Shown: piece after piece, positions 12,537 to 33,437 of the stretch
How the letters are laid out: every line of letters begins with the position of its first letter
How positions within the stretch are numbered: the stretch's first letter is position 1
Assembly (NCBI GenBank): GCA_947623455.1
Contig: OX392527.1
Coordinates: forward strand, 26,962,201-27,026,200
Length of the DNA: 64,000 bases
Source of the DNA: Mimachlamys varia
Lineage: Eukaryota > Mollusca > Bivalvia > Pectinida > Pectinidae
Direction: 5' to 3'
Translations under genes and position numbers: made by a program
The notes under the pieces: model-generated
Databases searched by the model: none
What the model saw: the letters and a program-made list of their open reading frames with translations, nothing else
Told to the model about the DNA's origin: nothing

Positions 12537-12758
12537 CGGGCCGCGCGCGGTGGCTGAGTGGTTAAGGTGTCCCGACATTCTTCCACTAGCCCTCCACCTC
12601 TGGGTTGCGAATTCGAATCCCACATGGGGCAATTGCCAGGTTCTGACTGTAGGTCGGTGGTTTTTCTCCGGGTACTCCGGCTTTCCTTCACCTCAAAAAA
12701 CCTGACACGTCCTTAAATGACTTTGGCTGTCATTAGGATATAAAACTAAATAAACCAA
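12537..12758 (+). mobile_element. Complete tRNA-derived SINE
   Basis: The head is tRNA-like: an A-box-like 'tggctgagtgg' near 12550 and a B-box-like 'gaattcgaatcc' near 12609. A central region contains 'ctccgggtactccggctttc', and the tail is A-rich. The insertion lies between exact 9-bp direct repeats 'actttctca' (12528-12536 and 12759-12767), the expected product of target-primed retroposition. A related SINE lies at 24536-24775. Short frames read across it are not genes. Confidence 0.88.
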
Positions 12759-13070
12759 ACTTTCTCATACAAAGATCAATCCATAGCATGCCGAAAGTGT
12801 TCCGATGTATAGTAGCCACCTAAAAATGAAAATACTGAGTTGCCGGAGTTGTAGGTCTGACTATCTGCCTTAGTCTGACAAACTCCAACATATTAAGAAA
12901 CGACATCTTACATTATTTAGCTTGTATATCAGCGCACAACGAACAATTATAATCTTATTACTGTCTTGAATACATCGTCATTGGTCACCACTTGAATAGA
13001 CGCTATCGTTTTTGTTGTTCGATGTTGTCGCTTTGCTTCTCCGGATATAGACAGGATCGGTAGCTTAGCT

Positions 13071-13231
13071 CACAGTTGCTTGAGTTTCTGTCAGTAAATA
13101 AAATAAAATATATATATAGGCATAGGCCTATATATAAGGAACCCCCCCCCCCCCCATTATAGTAATGGGCGGTTCCTTATATATATAAAAAATATATATA
13201 TTATTTACTGACAGAAACTCAAGTAACTGTG
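13071..13231. mobile_element. Hairpin element D (161 bp, 7-bp TSD)
   Basis: Long arms begin 'cacagttgcttgagtttctg' and end with the near-exact complement 'cagaaactcaagtaactgtg'. An AT-rich inner inverted repeat ('tatataaggaacc' and 'ggttccttatata') surrounds a 14-base C run. The exact heptamer 'cttagct' flanks it (13064-13070 and 13232-13238). It has the same CA...TG ends and duplication length as the micro-elements nearby and could be their larger relative. Confidence 0.9.
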
Positions 13232-13238
13232 CTTAGCT

Positions 13239-13805
13239 ACATACCGGTATATCGTGTCGATTCCCCAATGTGAAGAGCGGCAGTACCGGCATATTGGTAT
13301 ACTCATTTATGATTGGTAACTGAACAGTTTGTTGAATGAATATGTGTAAAGCCTATAATTTTATATGAAATGTGCAGGATTACGTGAGTTACGTCTCGGC
13401 ATATATGTGTAAGATAGCGGACAGTGTTCTCCGTGTAAGAGTTCGTGTTTAGATTGTTTTGTGTAGGACGGTGTATAAAAATAGTACATGTATATATGTA
13501 TATGAAGCACGTTTTGTACCATACATGGTACATCATATTCTTCTTATGAATTAAAACTGGTTCAGCGTTAATGTCTTAGCTGTAGCACTAGAAGACCAAC
13601 TCTCTGTAGCTTTGTTATTATATGTACGGATACCTATTATCAGAACGATTTCATGACTTTTCAGTGACGAGCTATACAGCTAAACTATACAGTCGCTTTG
13701 TGGTCGGACTCCAACCTAGGCACGGCTAATTACATGTACACTGTTACGTGGAGACACGACCTTGCATAGCAATATCAGAAAATTACAAACCATGCGAACC
13801 AGTCG
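13239..13805. other. Intergenic, no gene seen
   Basis: AT-rich sequence with no recognised exon or RNA gene. Confidence 0.4.
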
Positions 13806-13882
13806 GAACCTGTTGGTCTGATGGTAACGTCCTGGTTTTATGACATAGAGACCCCGGGTTCGCGCCCCGCTCGTCTCATTAG
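13806..13882 (+). repeat. tRNA-like head of a SINE or tRNA relic
   Basis: 'ttggtctgatggtaacg' resembles an A box and 'ccccgggttcgcgcccc' resembles a T arm with B box, at roughly tRNA spacing. I could not fold a convincing acceptor stem and anticodon loop, so a SINE head or tRNA pseudogene is more likely than a working tRNA. Confidence 0.4.
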
Positions 13883-14910
13883 ATTCATTTCTTCTCGTTC
13901 TTGTAAAATATTGGTTATTTCCCAGGTCGGGATGTGTTTTTTCATTACAATATGTACTAATTATAACAAATGATATTTTCTTAAATATCATATCATTTCA
14001 GCTCCTGGTAATAGATTCAATGTTACGTCGTGACGGATCTGTTTGATTTGAATGCCTTCGTTAGGTTCTTTACAGTTGACTTCACGTTTCGTAACAATAC
14101 TAAAACCCGGGGCCAACTCGTTATTCACCCGAACATTGTGACCGCCGTTCAATGGAGTTTAAAACAATCAAGTCATAATATCAGTTCTCACGACTCTCGG
14201 TTAAATGGAACATGGTGATTATAGTAGTCAACTTTTACTATAATAGAATATACTTTTCTGATCAACATATTGGTTTTTCATTTCGTCACGAGTACAAATA
14301 CAGTAGTATCTCAAACTTCCAATGGAATTGAATTATTCTGTACGTAGATATGATACTCCGTACATTGTCGATCAACTGACGACATCAAACACTTTTTATT
14401 TTCCAAATTTGTAATGTGCAAATTTGTCTACTAAATAATCAGATCTGTAAGTATTAGCAGAACATAATTTATTTGATTCGTGAACTTAACAGCAATAACA
14501 ACTTCTTCCTTGATTAAAATATTATTAATTTGTAACCATCTATATTAATATAAGCTATGATTTTAATGACGTTTTGTATATGTATCAGATATTATTAAAC
14601 AAAGAATTTGAATCTATCTCGAGACAAATAATAATCCACTCCTACCATTTCCCAGGTAATTCAACTGTTATCTAAGCGTTTGTCATTATGAAACAAATAA
14701 AGTTGTGTATTACAGTCTAAAAGTTTTAGTTGATAATTTGCAAATTATAAAATAAAAACCAAATCCTGTGGTAAAAATTGTGAAGTGCATAATTGTTCTA
14801 TCAAATTCAGAACGAATAATTATTCATTGTTTCTATATTGGTAACCATCATATTTTGCATTCGTGATTTGTGCATTTTAATACGGACTTAATCTACCTCT
14901 GTGGTTTAAT
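13883..14910. other. Intergenic, no gene seen
   Basis: AT-rich sequence with no recognised feature. Confidence 0.4.
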
Positions 14911-14917
14911 GTAAAAA

Positions 14918-14946
14918 CAAAGACATAGATGAGTTATACGTCTCTG
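14918..14946. mobile_element. Degenerate hairpin micro-element E (29 bp, 7-bp TSD)
   Basis: Begins 'caaagaca' and ends 'atacgtctctg', a decayed palindrome of the same type as C and G. The exact heptamer 'gtaaaaa' flanks it (14911-14917 and 14947-14953). Confidence 0.7.
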
Positions 14947-15578
14947 GTAAAAACAATGGTTGCAGAATTATGATTTGGTTGAAATTGTTTATGAAGTTTT
15001 CTTTCATTTTGTTTTTCAATTACAAAGTATCTTCTTTTGTAGTTGGCGTAGTTTAACTTGGAAATATAAAAATAACATGTGAATTATATTTGTAAATATT
15101 GAAATAGTCTATACTCAGGTAAATACATGTAATGTTGTTTTAAGATCTTGGCTGAATGGGAATATAACACCTGTTGGGCAGTTTAGGTGTCAAGATGTAT
15201 TGTCACGCCCTGTCAAATTCATACCCGATCTGTCACAGTTAACAATTACATGTAGGACTATTAGTGAAGTTAAGCTTAGATAATTAACGTCGAACGAACG
15301 AACATCAACAGTAAAGTATATTTGTAGGCAAAACCAGCCAGTGGGCATCAAAACTGTAAGAATAGAACAATGGTTGTTTACAATCCGAGTTTGAAATACA
15401 AACTGTATTTGATATAAGTATGCGGACTGTACATGTTTTTTGCCCGTATATATTTACTGTAAGTAAATAGTAAAAACAAAAACAAACACAAACTATGTGC
15501 CATATATATAAGCATCGAGACAAGAAATAGGATTTCTGGCATAAAAGCAATGATGTTTTCTGACAAATTTAGACTGAT

Positions 15579-15607
15579 CAGAGACGTATATATGCCATAC
15601 GTCTCTG
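15579..15607. mobile_element. Hairpin micro-element F (29 bp)
   Basis: Arms 'cagagacgtat' and 'atacgtctctg'. The flanking heptamers are 'gactgat' (15572-15578) and 'gactgac' (15608-15614), matching at six of seven positions. Confidence 0.75.
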
Positions 15608-16331
15608 GACTGACAGATATCTCAATTTTAAAATAGCGTTAAAAAACGTTTTTGTGTGGAATCAATCAGATTGGATTACATGAATATGTTTAACAGATGA
15701 AGATATGCACAATTGATCATATATGTACGTTTCTCGTGTCAAGATGTGGTAGCAATTGAAACGGAAGTACTGAAGTGTGACGAGAATAGCGGTCCCGTGC
15801 GAGGCTTGTCAATCAACGCTTGGGAGGAGCATCGACCAATAGAAATCACGAAGAGCTCGCGATACCGTGTAATTGACAAGAAATCCAACTTATCAAAATG
15901 TTAGGTATGCAGATGATCCGATTCAGATACTAATTCTTCATTTGTATTTTATTGGACATCAGTACAGAATATACCGGATGCATGTCCACGAAAGATGTAA
16001 CAGTAAATAGTTAAAAGCTGATTGCTTTGGTTCTGAACCCTTTGAAGATGTACTTTTTACGATCGCTTGTGTTAACGCAAAGTCAGCCTCGGAGCTTGTT
16101 GGCTAATAGATTGAAATCGCTCTGTGATTGGCTAGCCATTTGAAGAGGTAACTTTGGAAAGAGGCGGGGCTTGGTGATACACCAAGTTATAGATACATGA
16201 TAAAGACAAAAAATCAGTAGGTTTTTTTATCGTCATCACTTGCTAGTTACACTTTCTTTATTCTGGGATAACGACTCGGAGAAAGAAAATTTAACAGTTT
16301 CACTTCCAAAAATGAAATTGATTAGTTGAAA

Positions 16332-16370
16332 CAGAGACGTATAAAGCCAGAGTGGCTTTATACGTCTCTG
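16332..16370. mobile_element. Hairpin micro-element G (39 bp, 7-bp TSD)
   Basis: Perfect 18-bp arms (cagagacgtataaagcca and its complement) around the 3-base loop 'gag'. The exact heptamer 'gttgaaa' flanks it (16325-16331 and 16371-16377). This is the cleanest member. Confidence 0.92.
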
Positions 16371-16444
16371 GTTGAAACATGAATATTTCCCGACATTATT
16401 CTCCGTGTCGTGTTATTCACCTGTAAACAAGAAGAAAACGAAAG

Positions 16445-16468
16445 CAGAGATATATAGATACGTCTCTG
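16445..16468. mobile_element. Hairpin micro-element H (24 bp)
   Basis: Begins 'cagagata' and ends 'acgtctctg'. The flanking heptamers are 'acgaaag' (16438-16444) and 'acgaaat' (16469-16475), six of seven matching. Confidence 0.65.
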
Positions 16469-16725
16469 ACGAAATAAAGCGTGCCTTTAAATCAGATTGA
16501 ACATTTAAACATTAAGGTCGCAGATATTTCTTATCAAAGCTTCCGATATCAGCTGAAGTGTTTACAAATCTCTCTTGTTTAATGACACTTTTAAATTTTC
16601 CAAAAACGTTCTCGGCCGGATTAAAATCTGGACTGTTTGTATTTTCTAATCTAATGGGATGCTCTGTACTGTTTTATAAAAAAAGTTCGTTTGATTAAAT
16701 GACTTGCATTTGAGTTTATACTCAA

Positions 16726-16740
16726 CAGAGACGTATAAAG
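16726..16740. repeat. Half arm of a hairpin micro-element
   Basis: 'cagagacgtataaag' equals the left arm of element G. No right arm follows, so it is probably a decayed or excised copy. Confidence 0.45.
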
Positions 16741-16869
16741 TGAAAATCGTCCGTTTTGTTCCAAGTTGTATATAAGAAAGAAAATTAGAGTGATCTTGTA
16801 TTTTGATTCCTGTAACTTCGTTAACATATGTTACATGAAATACCGGGTAGCTATCTTACGAACGTACCT

Positions 16870-17270
16870 TAAGGCCCAGTCCCATATAGGTGCCGGATCA
16901 CATTCGGCACGATCCGGCGTGTGAACCGTGTAGTTCCACAGCAATCTTGTTGGTCCTGGAACATCCGGGGATGCGCGTGGCGGCTCCGGGACCCACACGG
17001 CAGTTATAGGAAGTTCAAAACTAAACTTCCGTGACGGTTCGGGGAGATGGCAACATCCGGGGTGGTTCGTGCAGCTGCCGTGAAGGGTCCCGGGACAGCC
17101 CTATCTCTGTCTTGATTGTCCGTGTGCGTCCTTGACAGTCCGGGGACAAAACTCAGTTCCCGGACCATCAAGGGTCATAACGGCAGAGGTACAGTTGTCC
17201 TCGGACCATCCATGGTGTTTACAAGGAACGAACACGGAATTACTACCGACCAAGACGGCGCAAACATTCA
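16870..17270. other. GC-rich island of unknown nature
   Basis: Base composition jumps from AT-rich to GC-rich for about 400 bp, with repeated 'atccgggg', 'cggcac' and 'ccgtg' words. It starts with 'aaggcccagtcccata', which resembles the end of a DNA transposon, but no matching inverted end was found. The short + frame here has no family signature. It may be a transposon fragment or a CpG-rich regulatory segment. Confidence 0.35.
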
Positions 17271-17310
17271 CGACGTCATGATTTTACCCACACCACACAA
17301 CATTTATTAG

Positions 17311-20300
17311 TTGCTGCCATTACTTAGACTTGCAGATGATACATAAATATGTTTTGGGCTTGTCAGAATGATATAGGTATCGGATAAGTTGTGCCTCAAT
17401 GATGTCACTCATAACGTGACCTATACAAGAATTCGATAAAAACATGCATAATCACTAGGCTGATATAAATTGGGCGCCACCTGACTTTTTTTGAAGGTCG
17501 TCTGTGTCTGTATCGGCGTTAATCCAGTAACTACAACCATCCTGTCCATTATTCGACAATGAGGGAGACGGGGTATCGGTCATATGCAATAATGAAATGT
17601 CGTTGCTAAAAACCTTATTCTTCCTTCAACACAGGACAATTCCGAAGTTGGAAGTTAAATTTACGATGAAACTTACGAACGCTTTAGTAAAACACACAGA
17701 TCGTAACTTAGCTTGTAAAAGAAACTTATTGAAATATTCGTAACTTTTAACCTAAACCTATAATATACAAGAAACTAAGTTTAAAATCATTACCGCAAAA
17801 CTCAATTCAAAATGACCAATTGATCATTATTCATCGGCAATGCCTACAATTCATTTTTTTTTCATTTTTTTTTTCAATTTTATTTCATTCCGTATGCAAC
17901 AGCATATAGGATTACAATACACATACATATTAAATCATATATAATTTTGCAAGATGTCGGAGACCGCAGCCAACATGAACAAAATAATATTTATAATACA
18001 GCTCACTACGACAATAAGTAATGGCTTTATCGTGAAAAAAGTCGTACATGCATACAAATGAATACCAAGCACAGAATGTAACATGTATACATCTTATTTT
18101 TTTATTTTTTTTTATAATGGTAACCGTTATGGAACGATGTCTTGTGGGAACAATATGTATTGCATTATATCGGAAAATCAAGATAGCTTTCGAAAGATTT
18201 ACTTAACGCTGAATCTTATTTATCTATTTCATTACAAATGTGATAGGGTAAAATACATATACTGTACATGTTGAGAAAAAAAACCGTGAAAAGCAATTGA
18301 CAATGTAATAAGTTGTAAACCAATCTACTGACAATACAGTGTTTTTTATTAGAAAAAAGTGAATAATATGATTTTCAAAATAATTCAACAGGTATATTGA
18401 TACATGAGAATTAGTCAGGCGTATATGTTATTAGTAGCTTTTTTTCAACCTGTAACATGTGCTTTGGCACAGACTAAAATAGGACACCGTGCTGATGGAT
18501 CACTGCAGACTTATAGCTATTGTCACAAAAAACGCATTTCTGTAACGCTGTATGATGGACTTGTTTTCCGTTGTGTGACCCATATCTCATTACAATAAGC
18601 TTCTTCATGGAGTAACCTCTACCTTTTCTGAATTGATATAAAAATAGTGACACGTGATTTGTGGCTAATTGTAGCGTACTATACAAAACTAAAACAGTTT
18701 GTAAAACTCATGCTAATTAAGACAAGTAATGCGATATTCTGTAAAAGCTGAAATAAACACGTAAAATTATCTAGGATTTTTTTAATCCGTATGCTATTTG
18801 GGAATAAGTAAGTTCTATAAAGAGTATTTTAATGCAAGTATTTTTTCACGGACTAGCTAATAGCTAGTATAACTCTGTGACATAACTCAGGATGAGGATG
18901 CGATATGTTTCTACTTATGAATAATGTACAAAAAGCATCGTAAGATATAAATGTTGAATGAAATTTGCAAGCTATCGTATCATCTTATCACAGACATATA
19001 ATATATGGCTTCGTACATAATATTGTATGCCTATGATCTGACTGATCTGATCGGTGAACCATCTGATCGTCTCCTGGTCTCGATTTTACAGGTAAATATG
19101 GAGGCGACAGCTCGCGCCTCAGTGAGCACAGTGGGTCACCGTGAGTCTTGCTGACGCTTGATGATCGATCTCGTAACAGTCGCGGTGAAACGCGATGGTC
19201 TCTCACGTCATCACAATCTTTCGTGACTTAATTTTGATGATCCTTCAACATCATTTCCGATCATCAAGGGTTATGGCGGTTTATCAAACGCGGTGAAAAA
19301 GTTACACTGACTAATGTGTGATCTGTATATGTACATAAACACATATAACAGTTCCTAGTTCAAATAGCATCATTAACTACTTCCAGTCACATACTGCTTA
19401 TTCCCGTCAGATAAAAGATATTTCAGAATCAATCTTCCTAATAAAAAAAAATCTGCTTCTGACGTCCGCAGATGAAATGTTCGTACAACTTATAATTTCA
19501 CAAGTATTCACTGTCTCTCTTTGACTTCCAATAGTTAAAACATAGAACCGTCCCTTTCTCGTTGATCAGTGACGTAGACTGTCGTTTGATCTAAATGGTT
19601 GGTGTAGAGGAAACTTCTCTATAGATGTACTCCCATTCTCAGCTTTCGCCGACACCAATTTATAACTCAGCAAAGTGATTAGCTTACCTGACCTTTTTCA
19701 TTCTCACATGCATTATTATTGATGCGTTCAGTTCTCCATGAATTATCTCAAATAACACATTAGTTTTCTTTATTTTTCAAAAACTATCATTTTCACTCGA
19801 ACTTTTATGAATTGACAAATAACTTTTGTTTTTGTTCTTTTTTTCTAGTTTAACCTTTCTATCATTATCTAATAATAGTTCTTTTTGTTTTCTATTTTAA
19901 CTTTTTTTTACAATTACATCTTTTATCCTTACTTTTGTTTTGCTTTTCTGTTTTCATCATCCTGTTATTGAGCAAGAGATTGAATCTCACGTGCCGACGG
20001 CTGATTGGTACGAGAGAGTTCTTTCTTTAAACTCCATAACTTTTTTTACTGTGATTCCAAATAAAGAAACTTTTAAATTTCCTCATCAACTGACATATAA
20101 TCTGAACTATCTTCACTTATTTGGTCATCTTGGTTATCATCTTGCTTCATATCGTTACTTGAACTATTCTGTTCCTCATTACGACTCTAATCTAGATTTT
20201 CTTTCTATTAAACGTTTGCATAACTCATCATCATCTGAGCTTGGCTCTGAATCAAAATGATGTTATCAATACATATACACATGTAATCGATACCCATACG

Positions 20301-21483
20301 CGATGTTCTCATTATGATATTGCATCACCGCTCTCTCGGTATACTCCAACTAATTGCTCAACATCTTGGAAGGATATGCTATCCATAATCAAGTAATTGA
20401 CATATTCCACCACTATACTATAGTAATTATGTGAGACTTACAATAGAGACAACATGAATATCGTATTTAAACAAAGCCTATATGTATCCACAACTCGCTA
20501 ATATCTTAAGCCATAATTAAGTCTGACACAAGGTTTCACTAACTTTGTCTATAGTGAACAACATTTTTATGAACACATCTAATACTAGCTAATTACAAGC
20601 AATCTATTTCCTTAATCAATTTTGGTTCTGGTTTTTAAAGTTTTATCAACTTCCTATCTGTATTAATTAAAATAAGTCTCTTGCTTTTTAATTCTATTTT
20701 TACACGAATTGGGCTCCCTGCTGGTTCTATCTTATAACTTGGGATTTTGTTTTTGTTTTTATCCTTTTCATAGGATTAATTTTCTTCCTGTGAATTGATT
20801 TTCTATTTTTCTTTTCTGCTGGCATCTAGCTTTTATTTCACTCCATCTATCTGTCAACTTATAAACAGAGTGTTATACTTTCCCTTTATTGTGTTTTATG
20901 CCTTATTCTCCCTACAGTTTCTTTGTATATGTCCTGTCCGCCCACAATGCCAACATATTTTGTTTTGACAATTTCTTTTTAAATGTCCCCTTTTTTGCAT
21001 TATCCGGTTAACTGATGTAATAGACAGAGACCTAATTAACCACTAGTTTACTCCGACAACACAATTCCAATCAGCACAGCACCTAGGCTAATTAATTATT
21101 TCCAGATGGTACAGCTACCGTGATATATCATATCAACATGCCTACTTTGTTACATCACCTCGCATATATTCGAATTTGTTCGGGCAATACCTCGACTTCA
21201 AAAACACTCACACGAAAAGTTCCGGAGAAAATGGTGTCCAAAAGAAGTATACCCGTCTTCCCATGACCTGGTGCGATTGCATGTTTTATATAAACATGCG
21301 GCACAATTTAAGTTGATATGAATATTATAGTATTGGAAATCTCAACATGCCTAATATGTATTTTTTCCTTCAAAGCAGTATCTGTGCAAAATATTGATTC
21401 TGGAAAAGTACTCTGTATGCGCTTAACACAATCAGTACTTTTCAAAACACTTTCTTATTTTTCTTTTAATTGTATGATCACAG
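17311..21483. other. No exon recognised; should hold 5' exon(s) of the trypsin gene
   Basis: T-rich tracts dominate 19.8-20.9 kb. The signal peptide and activation-site (IVGG-type) exons of the downstream protease must lie here or further upstream, but I could not identify them. Short frames such as 19940-20260 lack any recognisable domain. Confidence 0.4.
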
Positions 21484-30386
<8,903 letters not shown>

Positions 30387-30416
30387 ACTTAGCTTTACAC
30401 CTTGAAAAGTGAAAGA

Positions 30417-30422
30417 AATAAA
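30417..30422 (+). terminator. Polyadenylation signal AATAAA
   Basis: AATAAA about 30 bases after the stop codon of the trypsin-like gene. It implies a very short 3' untranslated region. Confidence 0.7.
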
Positions 30423-30997
30423 GCTGATGAAATTTTTTCAATTTTATAGCATTTTACATCCAAATAACATTGTGTGAATCGAGCTGCGTTTAATATAACA
30501 AAACTTTCAAACATACATATAAGAAACCATATGCATATATAGTATTGACAATAAACCTTAAGCACCTTGCAAGCCTACCTTCTTCAGTTTGATAAACATT
30601 TAATGAAGTGGCCATTGTCGCGCAAAAGTTGCGGTTCATTAGTTGATAATAACATCTTTAGATGATATATATCGGAAAAAACTGGTATTTACAGGTTATG
30701 TTTGATATTTTTTTATATTTGTTGTGAGTACAGTGAAAAATAAAATAAATCTCTTCTTCCAATGTATGTTGTAACCTCCACTGAGACCAAATTACCCGAG
30801 AATCTCTAGCAGTCTCAGTCCGTAAAATAAGGTTACATGAACTTATTCTCATTTATGCTAGACGTTGTCTGTTCTCAAAATTTAGCAATGATATAAAAGA
30901 GATTTAAACTGTATAATATTTTTTCATATATCAACTAGGAAACATCTTATGACATGCGATTCATATGGTGGTATATTTCTGCCTTCGTGTTATTTTA
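30423..30997. other. Intergenic, no gene seen
   Basis: AT-rich, no exon recognised. Confidence 0.4.
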
Positions 30998-31245
30998 GGT
31001 CGTGTTATAGCGTAACACGACTTGACGAGATAATTATGTCGACAAGTTGTGTTATTAACGGGAATGTTCACAAACTTATCTCGGCAAGTCGTGTTACCGT
31101 AACGCGACCAGTCAAGTTAGATTATCACGGAGCACGACCTAAGTCCTGCGTTTGCCAAGATATGCCATCGAGTTACTTTCTGTCTAGATAAGTTACAGAC
31201 ATTAGGCCATTCCGGAACACGACGGGCTTTACACTACGTGATGGT
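30998..31245. repeat. Palindrome-rich dispersed-repeat candidate
   Basis: Contains the palindrome cgtgttatagcgtaacacg (31001-31019) and several 'gtcgtgtta', 'aagtcgtg' and 'acgacc' words in both orientations. It looks like a foldback or MITE fragment. The short frame across it is not a gene. Confidence 0.45.
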
Positions 31246-31690
31246 AGTGGGTCTGAAGCCGCCGCAAGTGCAACTTTCATAAAACAATACAATTAATTTA
31301 AATATTAATTAGTGTCAAGCATAAGCATATATTCATATCTTACTCAATTAACAATATTTACTGATACAACATTAATTGAATACAAAAAGATGAGATTCTT
31401 GAAGTACTTTATTGAGCTGGTTTGATTATTTTTCAATATAGAAACTCAATGATACTAAGATACTATGGCAAAATAAATTTTAACCCTGCTCTTCCGCTTT
31501 CCGTTTTCACATACCCCAACCCCCTCGGGCAATCAGAGAAACAGGCCTTCGGAATACTAGACAGACACCATATTCCCCCTAACCCCGTCACACAATATAC
31601 ATTTTATTTTTATTATTATTTAACGTCGCATATTTAAAACAATATGTAAAACAGTACGTATTACTAATGATTGTTAAAGCGATTCGCATT
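31246..31690. other. Intergenic, no gene seen
   Basis: No exon or RNA gene recognised. Confidence 0.4.
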
Positions 31691-32705
31691 GTAATATGCA
31701 TACATGCTAAAAAATTAATCGGATATACCCCCCGCAAAGACGTTAAGGGGTATACTGGAATCACCGTCTGTCTGGATGTCGTCCGCATTAACTTGTGCGG
31801 AGATTTCCTCCTTAACTATCAGGCAGATTTCGATGGCACTTAACATAAATGATCAATATGTCATGTAGTTGTGCATCGGCATTTTTATTTCCAATTTCGA
31901 CCCTCTTTTAGGGGATTATGACATTTTCCCCACAGTTACAGTGCAATTTATTTAAAACATAATCTTACATAATAATAATAATTAGCTCGTGTTTGGACCA
32001 ATTTCTAAATGAAATACATTTTCTGAAGGCAAATGTTATTTTAAGAAGGAAAATCAAGGTCTCAGTTGTGTCAATTAACCGGAAAGTACCTTAAAACGGC
32101 ATTATTTGCTAAATTTGGTGCTCGTCTGCTCAATTTCGCCGCCGCCATTCGACTAATTATAGGAATCTCAACATGGTACGACATGAAAATTTTCTATAAT
32201 TTTTTTAACCAAAACAGTTTAGATTATCAAACAATAACATATTTATGTAATATCAAGATTTATTACTTAGCACATCAGTACCATAATTCTATTTTTATTA
32301 TCGTTTGCTATGTTAAAAAAACATTTCTTGTGTTTTCTTGCGAATTGGCACGGAGCCGGGAGCAGGATAGTGGTCATATGATTCGAAAAAAAACACGTGA
32401 TTTCTCGAATAAAAATAGAACGGGAAGTGCAAATGTCAGGTAGCCGCGATAAACAAATATTGGCTGACGAAAACAGAGTCACAAGCTAAGACTAGACAAG
32501 AAAGAAGCTGAAAGAGACTATTGAAAGATCGGAACAGATGCATCTGACAAACAAAAAGAAATACAACACTATCAAAGAAGACGAAGAGCGTGGTGGGACG
32601 AAGTGTGGTTGAGTTGACAGTGCTTTCGGAAAACAAAAACGTACAGCTGATACTTTAACGAAAATACTGTCTTCATTCACGTACACTGTAAGATTATGTT
32701 CGGTA
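31691..32705. other. Intergenic with a possible dispersed-repeat fragment
   Basis: 'ggggtatactggaatcaccg' followed by 'tctgtctgg' near 31746 has the look of repeats common in molluscan genomes, but its ends are not visible. No exon recognised. Confidence 0.3.
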
Positions 32706-32880
32706 AAGCTTGTAATAATAATAATAATAATAAAATCTTTTATTTAACCAGGGTTACATATTTAGACAAAGTCAAATTTACAATATGGCCCTCAAAGATA
32801 TTAGGGGGTAATGGGTCTGTGTTGTGTACGTGCATGAGGGGTAGGGATTTAATTTCATTATTGACCTCACTTTGATACAA
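32706..32880 (-). mobile_element. 3' end of a non-LTR-type retroelement (microsatellite tail)
   Basis: A (TAA)n run at 32713-32733 abuts 'aaaatcttttatttaaccag' and 'ggttacatatttagac'. Read on the - strand this is a retroelement 3' end with a (TTA)n tail. The body is too short to name a family. Confidence 0.45.
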
Positions 32881-32940
32881 CTCAATTCTTAACTTTTCTT
32901 CATAACTTATATGTATGGTGTTCTTCGCATAAAAAACTGA

Positions 32941-33437
32941 CCTTATACCTTATACAAAAGTGTACAATATTACCATACCTACACCTAATACAACAGTGTA
33001 CAATAGTACCATACCTACACCTTATACAACAGTGTACTATAGTACCATACCTACACCTTATACAACAGTGTACAATAGTACCATACCTACACCTTATACA
33101 ACAGTGTATAATAGTATCATACCTACACCTTATACAACAGTGTACAATAGTACCATACCTTATACAACAGTGTACAATATTACCATACCTACACCTAATA
33201 CAACAGTATACAATAGTATCATACCTACACCTAATACAACAGTGTACAATAGTACCATACCTAATACAACAGTGTACAATATTACCATACCTACACCTAA
33301 TACAACAGTGTACAATATTACCATACCTACACCTAATACAACAGTGTACAATAGTACCATACCTACACCTAATACAACAGTGTACAATAGTACCATACTT
33401 AATACAACAGTGTACAATAGTACCATACCTACACCTA
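32941..33437. repeat. 30/36-bp satellite, left outlying block
   Basis: The same unit as the main array ('tacaacagtgtacaatagta' plus 'ccatacct'), with the 36-bp form carrying an extra 'acctac'. It is cut off abruptly at 33437 by a 28S rDNA fragment. Confidence 0.95.

Noticed and set aside
12382..12705. 107-codon frame
   Set aside because: Most of it translates the SINE at 12537-12758.
13806..13882. Functional tRNA gene
   Set aside because: A- and B-box-like words are present but no acceptor stem or clear anticodon loop could be paired.
15713..15904. 63-codon + strand frame with a protein-like composition
   Set aside because: No recognised domain, no splice partners and no neighbouring exon.
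18404..18598. Frame with a hydrophobic, signal-peptide-like start (MRISQAYMLLVAFF) upstream of the trypsin exons
   Set aside because: No convincing donor in the right phase and no activation-site exon between it and 21484. The rest of the frame has no protease similarity.
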